Shown here piece by piece: positions 50,640 to 64,000 of a DNA stretch of 64,000 bases. Under the pieces are notes generated by a model, which had not been told where the DNA came from, made no database searches, and worked only from the letters and a program-made list of their open reading frames with translations. The position numbers and the translations under genes were made by a program. Source of the stretch: Nymphaea colorata (taxonomy: Eukaryota > Streptophyta > Magnoliopsida > Nymphaeales > Nymphaeaceae). The first letter of the stretch is position 1; each line of letters opens with the position of its first letter. Location of the stretch: NCBI RefSeq assembly GCF_008831285.2, contig NC_045149.1:8830417-8894416 (forward strand), written 5' to 3'.

Positions 50640-51900
50640 GAGGTGAAGCGTCAGTTGCTTTATGAAGCTCTCAAATCTAAGTTTTCCATACATCCTGGCA
50701 GTACAAAGATGTTTCATATATGAAAAGAAATTTTTGGTGACTTGGAATGAAGCGTGAAATTGCAGAATATGTAGCATAGTATTTTGTTTGCCAGCGGGTC
50801 AAAGCAGAGCATCAATGGCCAGGAGGCTTGTTGCAAAGAATTGATATTCCAGTGTGGAAATGGGAGGACATTATGATAGATTTCATAGTTGGGTTGCCTC
50901 ACACCAAAAGACAACATGATTCCATATGGGTGATTGTTGATAGACTTACGAAGTCCGCTCATTTCCAGCCGATCAGGATCAGTCAATCCTTGGAAAGTCT
51001 CGCAGAGTTATATATTGACGAGATAGTGAGATTGCATAGAGTACCAAAGTCTATTATTGCGGATTGAGATCCATGTTTTACCTCTAAGTTTTGGGGGCAA
51101 TTACAAAAGGCATAGGGTATTAAGCTTAAGCTGAGCACAACGTTCCACCCCCAAACTGATGGGCAATCTGAGGGGACCATTCAGACCTTGGAGGACATGT
51201 TGCATGCATGTGTCTTAAATGGGAAAGATGTGAGATTGACAAAATTTACATATAATAACAGTTACCATTCTATTATTGGGATGACATCTTTTGAGGCCTT
51301 GTATGGGAGGTCATGCAGATCGCCAGCTTGTTGGAATGAATTGGGTGATGGCAAGATCGAGAACCCTTTAGTATTGCAACATTACACCAACCAAGTGCAA
51401 TTGATAAGGAAAAAGTTGTTGACTGCTCAGAGTAGATAGAAAAGCTATGTCGACGTTCGATGTAGAGAATTGGCTTTTTAGCTTTTGAGGTTGGTGTTCA
51501 TATGTTTTTGAAGATTTCACCTACTAATTTTCGATTTGGTACTAAGGGAAAGTTGAGTCCGAGGTTTATTGGACTGTTTGAGGTATTAGAGAAGATCAGA
51601 GCTGTGGCATATAGACTGGCTCTACCACCTAACTTGAGTCATGTGCTTGATGTTTTCCATGTTTCCATGCTTCGAAAGTATGTACCAGATCCTACGCATG
51701 TGATTGACTTTCAAGGTATTCAACTGCGAGATGATTTGCCAATAGAAGAAAAACCTATTACAATTGTGGATCAAAAATAGTGTTTCGCACGAAAAGAATT
51801 CCTTTAGTGCAAGTGGAATGGCAACACCATAGGTTAAAGGAGAGCACATGAGAACTCGAGGAGGATATGCGAAAGAAGTATCCACATCTGCTCATGCATT
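50640..51900 (+). pseudogene. Integrase and chromodomain remnant (Ty3/gypsy pol)
   Basis: 50828-51067 encodes the integrase core start (WKWEDIMIDFIVGLPHTKR, DRLTKSAHF), cut by a stop at 51065 where the family has the second Asp block (DxDPxFTS). 51110-51439 holds TFHPQTDGQSEGT..LEDML with the catalytic Glu and GMTSFEALYGRSC. 51502-51780 carries LSPRFIGLFEVLEKI and the HVSMLRKY region. The chromodomain-like tail to about 51900 has a stop. Upstream, a degraded zinc-binding region lies near 50700. Confidence 0.88.
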
Positions 51901-51930
51901 GAGGTATGATCTAAATTTCGAGGACGAAAT

Positions 51931-51949
51931 TTCTTTAAGGAGGGTAGGA
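51931..51949 (+). promoter_or_regulatory. Polypurine tract before the 3' LTR
   Basis: TTCTTTAAGGAGGGTAGGA lies directly before TGTAACG, the standard position for plus-strand priming. GACGAAATTTC just upstream is also usual for these elements. Confidence 0.85.
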
Positions 51950-54900
51950 TGTAACGTTCGGCATTTTTAGCTAGGTCAGATCGGGTCCAGACCCAAACCT
52001 GAACCCACTTTGCGTGAGGAGCCCGACGCGAGGGCTTTTCCCCCCTCGTCTTCCACTTTGTCTTTTTCCTTTAGCTCAACCGTGTGAGGAGAGGGAGGCG
52101 GAAGTGTCGCGGTAGCGACCATTGGGCCGGCGGAGGAAGGACAACGGCTGTGGCGACGGCGTTGCACAGGTAAGTCATCGGTCTCTCTCCCCCTATCCCT
52201 TCTTTCTTCATTCTTCTCCTCCGCCACTCTCATGCACTATCGCCCTCTCTGTGTCTCTCCCCTCTCTGTAGCGTTCTCTCTACCCGCATGCTCTCCCTCT
52301 CCCTCCACTGAACACACCAACAGAACCGGCTCCCTCTCGTGCTGTCTCACTTTCTTACCCACGCTCTATCTGTTAGAGCTCACTTTCAGTGCTTCTGTTT
52401 CCTCCCTCTTCGTGTTGTGCCCCTCTTCCTCTCACACTACCCGCACCCTCCTCCTACCCACACGCTCTCTACTCAAGCTCGCTCCTCATTTTCTGATTGT
52501 CTTTCCCTTTTTCCCCAATCGAGCACTCTTCCTCACTGATTATTTCACTATATTTTCGTTGTTTGATCAAATGTCAGCTTGGGGATGTGTTCTTCCCCCT
52601 CATAACAACGACTAGACGGCGTTGGTGGTGGCGACATTACATGATTTCTGTCATTTAGGGATCGTTTGAACGCTTGAGGTGGCTGCCGGAAGCATTGCAG
52701 CAGTTCAGATTCTTAAATTGGGGTGAGCAAGGACTAATCGAGCCTAAATTGTTGTATATTTGTTTTTGGAGCATGTATAATTATTAATGGAGCATGCTAG
52801 ATTTAAGATTTGATGAATTAAGATGTTTGTTAACAACGTTACTATTTTGGGGAAGGTTTAGGACTCATGTCGAGGGACAATAATCCATGTCTACAATGAT
52901 CTTATAAGCATGATGGGTTGATTTTCGAAGCATTTAGGGAGCATGGTAGAGATTGTATTGTTGTGGAGAAGGTTTAGAACTGTTTTAACAAGCTTGGGAA
53001 ATATGCTTCTATTGATATACATATGTGTTGTATGTTGAGAATTTTAATTGCGGGGAAGACGCTTCAACTAAAGAAAGCTAATGAGAAATGTGTTAGTAGT
53101 AGATTGATCGAAGCACTGAGTTTTCATGTTTGGTGGCAACGTCAAAAAATTTGGAATAGGCCTATTGGAGGGCTTGTAGGTCGACACTACCCGTTGACAC
53201 CCTCTTGAGGCGATAACATGTACCTCAATGATTTTGTTTTATATTAGTATGCATTGCGAACTAAACCAGTAGAGAATTTAGTCATTTACCACTTGTGTAT
53301 GTTTGCAGGTACACCGGGTACGTCCAGTAAACCTTGAGCAACTAGACGTGAAGCTCAAGGCATTTTAGAGTGTTTTGTGGACACGCGACAGGTATAGCGG
53401 CATTCCAGGCAAATCCCTGCCTGGAGCCAAATGTATGAATGTGTGTTCTTAGGATCGTGAGATCCTTGGTTTGTAATGTGATTGAATGATTGTTTTGTGA
53501 GTGAATGTATGTATGCATGCAAATAATTTAATATATAATAAGATTTGTTTTGAAAAACTATTAGTAGATTGTTTTGAAAATGTTACGCATTGCATATGTG
53601 CATGCTAAAATTGATAACTGCTTAGGACAGATGTGGTGTGGTATCGAGTCGAGTGTCTCCTCGACCCCAATCGTGCATTAGGAAGCATCATAGAAAGATA
53701 ATTACATATGATAGCTACGAGTCAATCATGGATCGAGACTACTCTTCGTGGTTTGGCTAAGTTTTGAAAGATGTGACTGATGTGTGTGATTGTTTGTGAT
53801 TTCTTGCATATGTATTGCCATGGGCAATGATGCAATTGAATGAATTGAAGGATAGTTGTACTCGTATTGTTATGACAGTTAGCTAAGACTGTTAATGTTA
53901 TGTGTAACCTTCTTGTGGAGGCAATTGAAGGTGTGAGTGCACTTGTGAAGTAAACCAACTTCATGAGCTAGCCAGTCATTTTGTAAATGATTTGTCATGT
54001 GACAAGTTTTGTTTTGGAAAGCTATTAAAAGTTCGTTTTGAAATTGTTACGCATTTGCATGCGCATGCTAGAATTGATAACTGTTTAGGACAGATAAGGT
54101 GGAGTATCGAGTCAAGTGTCTCCTCGACCTCGATTATGCATTAGAGAGCATCATAAAATGATAATTGCATAGGACAGCTTCGAGCCATCACGGATCGAGA
54201 CTACTCTTCGGGATTTGACTAAGTTTTGAAAGATGTGAATGATGTGTTTGATAAGATGTGAGTTTTTATGAATGTGAATGTTGTGATTTGTTGCATATGC
54301 ATTGTCGCGGGCAATGATGCAAATGAATGAATTGGAGGGTAGTTGTACTTGTACGGTATGACGGCTAGCTAAGAATGTAATTATATGTGTGGCCCTCATG
54401 TGGATGCAATTGGAGGTATCAGTGCACTCGTGAAGTTTACCAACCTCATGAGCTAGCGAGTCATTTTTGTGAATGTGCTAATATAATGATAATAATAAAA
54501 GAATAAGAGATGAGAGGCCAGTATGATGTGGCTATGTGTTTGGGAGTTGTCTCGCCTTTGCCACTGGTCTTGCCTATTCGGAGCGGAGGCGGTGCAAAGC
54601 CCCATAGTACTATTATGTTATGTGCTTGGAGCATTGGGCTCCCGCCTTCTCAACCTGGGTGTCATAAGGAAGACTGAGTATCTCTCCTTGGAATTTACAC
54701 ACCCATGGATGCGTGCTCTACCGCTGCATCGGGTGAATGGATCCATACTGTTATGGGCCACCACAGAGGTTGTCTCTCGGCTATAGGCCACCCATGGTGT
54801 ACATGTGCTTGTGTTTGCACTCACAGAAACTGTCAATTCTCTAAAGTTAATGAAAATGAAAGTATGTGAATGAAGTGTATGTGATTGATGTGCATGTGAA

Positions 54901-55415
54901 TCGAAATTGTGTTATCTTGGTCATTGAGTGGCCTTTACATGTCGTGGTGTATGTGAGTGGCCTTTTTGGTAAATGATGTAACTATGCCCTGACACGACAT
55001 AATGATGATTTGTTTTCATTATTGTATTATCTCATATTTGAGCCCTACCTAAGAGGGTTTGAGATTTTTCTGCCTTGTTGCCATACTGCGAAGCTAAACC
55101 TTCAGTTGTTTCTTTTTTTTTGAGGTTTTGGCGGATCCGAGGCAGCAGATTGATCAAATGACTTCACTCACATTCTACTGTGGAGGTTTTGGGTCTTTGG
55201 TAGTACTGGGGCGTCATGGTTTGGTCTCTTTGATGTCTTATTTTTGTTAGGCATCAAAGTTGTGGTTTGGGGCATTTTTGTCATACACATAGATGTGATT
55301 TTGTATGAATTGAAATTGTTATATAAATAAAAGTTTGCCTCATTGTTTTGAATGGTATAGCTCATTCCTTTTTGAATTGTTGTGTAGTCGCATTGCAAAA
55401 GGTTGGGGTGTGACA
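51950..55415 (+). repeat. 3' LTR (3,466 bp)
   Basis: Collinear with the 5' LTR apart from substitutions and the 5' LTR deletion. The duplicated TACGCATT module starts at 53584 and 54048 (period ~464 bp). It retains TTATATAAATAAAAG near 55319-55333, a possible TATA/poly(A) region. Confidence 0.92.
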
Positions 55416-56264
55416 TTAGTAACAGTTTGCTTTTAAGTAAACCTTTAAAAAAAGTTTGCTTTTAAGTAAACCTTTAAAAAAAAGACATGCATGTCCATGC
55501 ATAGCAAAGATATAGAAAAATGAAGGAAAATAGTATGGCTATATGTAGGGATGGAGCTAAAAAAAAATTTTTAGTGACTTTAAAAATATTTTTAAAATTT
55601 TTAGCGGGGCAAACTATTTTTTCAAAAATTTTAAGAGTTTAAATTAAAAAGGATTCAAAATTATAATTAATAAATTTTGTTTTCCCTTAGCTCGTCCTAT
55701 TTTAATGAATTAATTAAAGAAGAAGAAAGACACAAGCAAAGTGGGGGTCAAAACCCCATAAATCGCAAGGTTAAAAAAGTCCACTGCACTAAGAAAAAGA
55801 GAATTGTAATTAAAAGAATCACCGTAGTTGAAGGATGCAAACATTTCATGAGAAAACCACTACAAAATATTGTTCGACCATAACAAAACATTTAAAAATT
55901 GTCATTAAAAGACCATGCAATGCAATGGAAGGACCAGCGACGGTTTTATGAAATAATAATGGTCTATGGTGTTTTCAATAATACTTTATATTTAATTGTT
56001 TTTAAAATATTAATTAATTATCCAACAACATCCGACACCCAGCATCTTCAAATTTTCCATTTTTAATTATGTTTTTTAGATGTGCACTTTTAACAAAAAC
56101 ATTATGCATATTCTTTTAACGTAGTGGACCTGGACATTAGGCAGGCCCGGCTCGATAAGCGTTGGGCCCAAGTTAGCCCGATCCTTAAAACTCGAGTTTA
56201 AGCCCGGTTGATACCCGATACTCGAGACTAAGCTCAACTTGGCCCGGTTTGATTAAAATAAAAA
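55416..56264. other. Intergenic flank with a 30 bp tandem pair
   Basis: AGTTTGCTTTTAAGTAAACC plus TTTAAAAAA is repeated twice at about 55424-55481. 55550-55680 is AT-rich with GGGATGGAGC-like MITE debris. 56130-56230 holds GGCCCGGCTCGA/GCCCGGTTGA words. No gene was seen. Confidence 0.5.
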
Positions 56265-56970
56265 AATAGTTTTTAAATATAAAACAAATAATTTTAAATA
56301 TAAAATAATTTTAATAATAAAACATATATTATTATTAAATAAAAATAATAAAACATTAAAAAATTTAATCGAACTAAATCGAGCCTGGTCAAACTGACCC
56401 AAGTGGATTGTTTTGGGCTTGAGCTTGAACCCGATCATACCCGATCATACCCGAGCCGGTTTTTTGCAATTCCTCCGTTTCAAGTTAGTTATGTTGGTTT
56501 TTTCGTTCACTTTTCTTAGCGGCAATTTATGGTCAAGATCTCTTCCACTTACTGACCTAAGATTGGGTAACAGGTTGGGGTATTCGATGCGTCCCTCCTG
56601 ATATTCGATGGGTACTGTGTATTCAACCAGATCGATCGGGTTCAAGCCCAAGCCCCAAAAAACCCCAACCTATTACTCAGTCTTAGGTCTAGGTCAGTAA
56701 GTGAAAGAGATCTTGACCATAAATTGCCGCTGAGAAAAGTGAATGAAAAAACCAACATAACTTGAAACGGAGGAACCGCAAAAAACCGGCTCGGGTTAGT
56801 CTGATCGTGTTCAAGCTCAAGCCCAAAACAATCCGCTCGGGTCAGTTTGACAGGCTCGATTTAGTCCGATTAAATTTTTTTTAATATTTTATTATTTTTA
56901 TTTAATAATCATATATATTTTATTATTAAAAAATATTTTATATTTAAAATTTTTTTATTTTATATTTAGT
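56265..56970. repeat. Large foldback repeat, ~310 bp arms, ~80 bp spacer
   Basis: The arm at about 56265-56580 and the inverted arm at about 56663-56970 match through an AT-rich outer part, TTTAATCG(A/G)ACTAAATCGAGCC, CCGGTTTTTTGC, TCCTCCGTTTCAAGTTA and GGTCAAGATCTCTTCCACTT. Several small mismatches show that it is not brand new. Non-coding. Confidence 0.85.
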
Positions 56971-57087
56971 ACCATAAATTGCCACTCAACATAACTTGAA
57001 ATGGAGGAATCGCCAGCTACTAATTTACGGTGCCCAGTTAGAGGGAGAGGGAGAGAGAGAAATAGGAGCCCGAGCATGTGGGAGTGG
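56971..57087 (-). repeat. Inverted flanking copy, left of DPM1
   Basis: On the minus strand it reads CCACTCCCACATGCTCGGGC, TCCT, a CT-rich run, AACTGGGCACC, GTAGCTGG, then CCTCCATTTCAAGTTATGTT. It is the reverse complement of the module at 58041-58200. Confidence 0.8.
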
Positions 57088-57239
57088 TCTGGAGTGTGTT
57101 CTTTAAATCGGCTTTTGGCCATGTTATATGGAAAATTTTTGGGAATTGGAAAAGCTTGGGATTTGAGTTTGAAGAAATAATCCAAGTTGTGTTCAGTTCA
57201 CACCACGACAGCAGGTAGATGGAACCGGGTCCAACCATA

Positions 57240-57523
57240 TGGGGCGCCCCACTCGGTTCTGCTCGCTGTCTCTTTGAATCTCCGCCGCGGTGCGGGATGC
57301 GTCTCTCCCTCCCTCCCTCCCCCTCCTGTTCTTCTTCTTCTTCTCTCTCCTGATCCTTGACCTGCTTCTCGCGGTCGCCGTTGCCCGGTTCTCTGACTTC
57401 TGTTCACTGTAACTCTCTCTCTCTCTTCTTTTGATTTTGGCGTTTAATTTGTCCCTTATTTTTGCGGATTTCGAGGTTTCGATTTGGGCGTTTTGGTTGC
57501 GGATTTGGGGATTTTGATAACTA
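57240..57523 (+). promoter_or_regulatory. DPM1 5' leader exon and core promoter region
   Basis: GC-rich DNA is followed by a CT-rich leader (CTCCCTCCCTCC, TTCTTCTTCTTC, CTCTCTCTCTCTC near 57300-57425), typical of plant transcription start regions. A consensus donor GTAAGT at 57524 could begin a 5'-UTR intron ending at the acceptor CTTGCAG (58451-58457). No clear TATA box. Inferred. Confidence 0.5.
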
Positions 57524-58040
57524 GTAAGTATGCATTTTTGTCGTTATTCAACATCAGTTCGATGAGGATGCCAGCCGGTTTTAGACTTCTTCTCTTGTTC
57601 CTGCTAGTCGGGTGTTCGTTGTAGGTTATTCATAGTTTAGCTTTTCGTTTAGGCAGTTTAGGCTTAATTTTATATAGGATTAAACAATTTGTTTATGCAG
57701 TGTAGGCGTGAATAAGTTTAAATAGTTTAATTATGTTGCATACTTTTAGTTAAATCTTGTCTCGCATATTGCTATGGATTAGTAATTGAGTGCCTAATTC
57801 TATTTCAGACACGATTTGGAGTAGCATAAATTAGGTTTTTTTTTCTTGAATTAAAGGTCAGAGATTCTTTTAATTAAATTTCAGATCGAGTGTATAAGTC
57901 GTTCATAACAAGTAGCTTAGAATTTTTTGTGCCAAATCTGTTCTAGTTTAATTGGTGTGTTTATTCATTTTAGTTTATCCTGACCTTGTTCCAATCAAAA
58001 TTTTTCATGTGTTTTCAGTAGTTTTATTGTAACAACCCGG

Positions 58041-58200
58041 CCATTCCCACATGGGCTCGGGCTCCTCTCTCTCTGTCTCTCTCTCTCTGTCTTTCTCTCT
58101 GAACTGGGTACTGGAAATTTGTAGCTGGCAGTTCCTCCCCTTCAAGTTAGGTTGGTTTTCTTATTCACTTTTCTCAGTAGCATGCCATAAATTACCTGTT
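58041..58200 (+). repeat. Inverted flanking copy, inside the DPM1 5'-UTR intron
   Basis: CCATTCCCACATGGGCTCGG, a CT-rich run, AACTGGGTACTGG, GTAGCTGG, CCTCCCCTTCAAGTTAG, ACTTTTCTCAGTAGC. It is preceded by TGTAACAACCCGG (58028), which looks like a gypsy LTR start, so the module may be LTR debris. Confidence 0.75.
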
Positions 58201-58502
58201 GAAGCTCTGCTTATGTAGGTGGTCGAAGCCTCTTCCACCCAGTGACCTTTTTTTTCTCTCTATCCACTATGCTAAAAGCCTAAAAGATGTTGAATTTTGT
58301 ACTCTTTGTTTTCATTGATCATATATATCATTTGATATTGAAAATTCTTTAGTTTCTTTTCTTGATCCTCAATTACATCATGCTTAGTTAGATCTTGTGA
58401 TCTTCCTTTTTATTTTAGTTGTTTTGAATTCAACAACACAATGAGTATGGCTTGCAGAAGGGTTGAACCTAAAGGGAACAAAAATAGACGGCAGCTTTTG
58501 AT

Positions 58503-62845
<4,343 letters not shown>

Positions 62846-64000
62846 CTATAGGATCAGAAATGGTGTGGTCTGCTCCTTGTCCGTCATTTTGTCACCTCAC
62901 ATATAGCTGTGTCTCAACTTATGAGTTTCAACTTTTACCAGATTCGAGTCTTCTTTGGTGTATCTTTTGTCATCATTCTCATCCTATAACATTAATTTTG
63001 AAATGTCATTATAAAATTCGTTCTTTGCAGTGTAGGTCAAATTGTGGAAGTACTGCAATATTCTTTTTTTTCTCCCACTTCAGATGTATATTATGGTTTA
63101 TCATTATCTGAACTGTTGTTTATAATAATTAAGCTGATATTGGGCTTTCTTTATTAATCAACGACAACTATTCCTCGCTATGGAAGGATAGATAGAATGG
63201 CCATACGATTCTTGCCCCCCTTCTGTGCACGAATGTCCTGCTGCATCTGCATATCAGAATCGGTTAAGTTTGGTGATGGTTATGGAGGAGTATGTCTCTT
63301 TAGAGCTCTGCAGTAAAGGAAAAAAATCTAAATCTACAGACGTATGCTCATAAAATGATTGAGAAGTCCTTGTTCCCCTGCCTGATGCCTTGATTTGATG
63401 ATGAATGTGGTAAGAGTGCTGAAACCTTGCCCTAATGCAATGGGCAGGTAAGCAACAAGGAGGACATGCATTCATTCAGTCACATGAAGAAGTTGATACT
63501 ATCTGCACATGCATGTGGACATATACCTTTACTAGCAAATGAAACAACTTTTGAATGTAATTAAGGATAAAGTTAGACCCTTGCAGTGATGGCAATTCTC
63601 TCAGCAGGAAGGACCTGACTGGTGCCAATATCAAGTTTTTTATTAGGTCATGCACTAGGGATACAAAAGGGTTCGAACTGAGTCTCATCTAATCATGTCA
63701 CATCTAGTTGGGTTCTATTTTGAGTTCAGAAACAGGAACTTCGGAGACTGACCATCTTTTGGAAACGAATCCCAAATTCAATCTGCGTAAAAAGTAAAAC
63801 CCCTTTTTTTTGCGGGTGACAAGCTTTATTCATTAGAGTCCCATGTTTTGGTGGAGTTCTGAGTTCTTGTGATAAACAAGGTTTTATTCAGTGCTCTTAA
63901 AGTCCTTAAACGTGTTCTGTCGCTTAATTATAGGTGATTTGACGTCTTAGAGTTGGGTAATGGCCCCCCTTCCTGTTCCTTTCCCCTGCCTTTGAGGTTC
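62846..64000. other. DPM1 3' UTR and downstream flank
   Basis: AT-rich sequence after the stop. Poly(A)-like AATAAT motifs lie near 63124. No second gene is convincing; the minus-strand open frames at 63254-63688 lack any recognised feature. Confidence 0.5.

Larger units (their letters stand above)
45071..55415 (+). mobile_element. Full-length but defective Ty3/gypsy chromovirus (probably Tekay/Del clade)
   Basis: This 10.3 kb element is bounded by TGTAACG...GTGTGACA LTRs and a perfect 5 bp target duplication TTAGT (45066-45070 and 55416-55420). Order: 5' LTR 45071-48229, tRNA-Met-type primer site, gag remnant, protease-RT-RNase H-integrase-chromodomain remnants, polypurine tract, 3' LTR 51950-55415. 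RT before integrase defines Ty3/gypsy. The C-terminal HVSMLRKYVPDPTHV, a chromodomain-like tail (VEWQHHRL...DMRKKYPHL) and ~3 kb LTRs point to the Tekay/Del chromoviruses. Many stops and frameshifts rule out autonomy. Confidence 0.93.

Overview
The window is nuclear DNA of a flowering plant (seed plant at the least). It carries GT-AG split genes with AT-rich introns, a plant-specific PLATZ zinc-binding protein gene, a plant-type SGR6 HEAT-repeat gene, and a plant repeat load: a Ty3/gypsy chromovirus with 3 kb LTRs, solo LTRs, Harbinger- and hAT-type MITEs, CACTA debris and many (TA)n/(GA)n microsatellites. I cannot name the species from the sequence. Nothing suggests an organelle, virus or bacterium.

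Three genes look intact. (1) SGR6 (MROH1-like HEAT-repeat protein) lies on the minus strand from its ATG at 10383 to beyond the left edge. Eleven exons encode the first ~291 of an expected ~1,700 residues. (2) PLATZ lies on the minus strand at 32363-29811, with three exons and 200 aa. (3) DPM1 (dolichol-phosphate mannosyltransferase catalytic subunit) lies on the plus strand at 58503-62845, with eight coding exons, 238 aa, and probably a 5'-UTR intron. Also present are the last three exons of an FKBP20-2-like immunophilin with two frameshifts (21508-22775, pseudogene), a candidate small secreted glycine/cysteine-rich peptide (minus, 37225-36998), and a candidate gene 5' end (TATA, UTR exon, short N-terminus) at 39928-41390 that is cut by a retroelement.

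Layout: 1-10383 SGR6, with a 2.97 kb solo LTR in intron 7 (3224-6194, TSD TAATA). 10384-21500 is intergenic, with several MITEs and a GAGCTCGA repeat. 21508-22775 is the FKBP pseudogene. 22776-29700 is intergenic, with a ~0.7 kb dispersed duplication and a CACTA end. 29811-32600 is PLATZ. 32900-39900 is intergenic, with a hAT MITE, microsatellites and the peptide ORF. 39928-44432 is the broken gene start plus a second solo LTR (41391-44432, TSD CTCTC) that contains a 190 bp near-perfect hairpin. 44590-45070 holds CACTA-like subterminal repeats. 45071-55415 is a complete but dead Ty3/gypsy chromovirus (probably Tekay/Del clade, TSD TTAGT). 55416-57090 holds foldback repeats. 57100-62845 is DPM1 with its leader. 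62846-64000 is downstream flank.

The genes do not form a pathway or cluster. The main story is how transposable elements have reshaped gene introns and flanks: the same LTR family left a solo LTR in SGR6 and a full copy 39 kb away, and inverted repeat copies flank the DPM1 promoter. I found no convincing new biological system. The best leads are the hairpin, the LTR-internal segmental duplication and the inverted repeats around DPM1.
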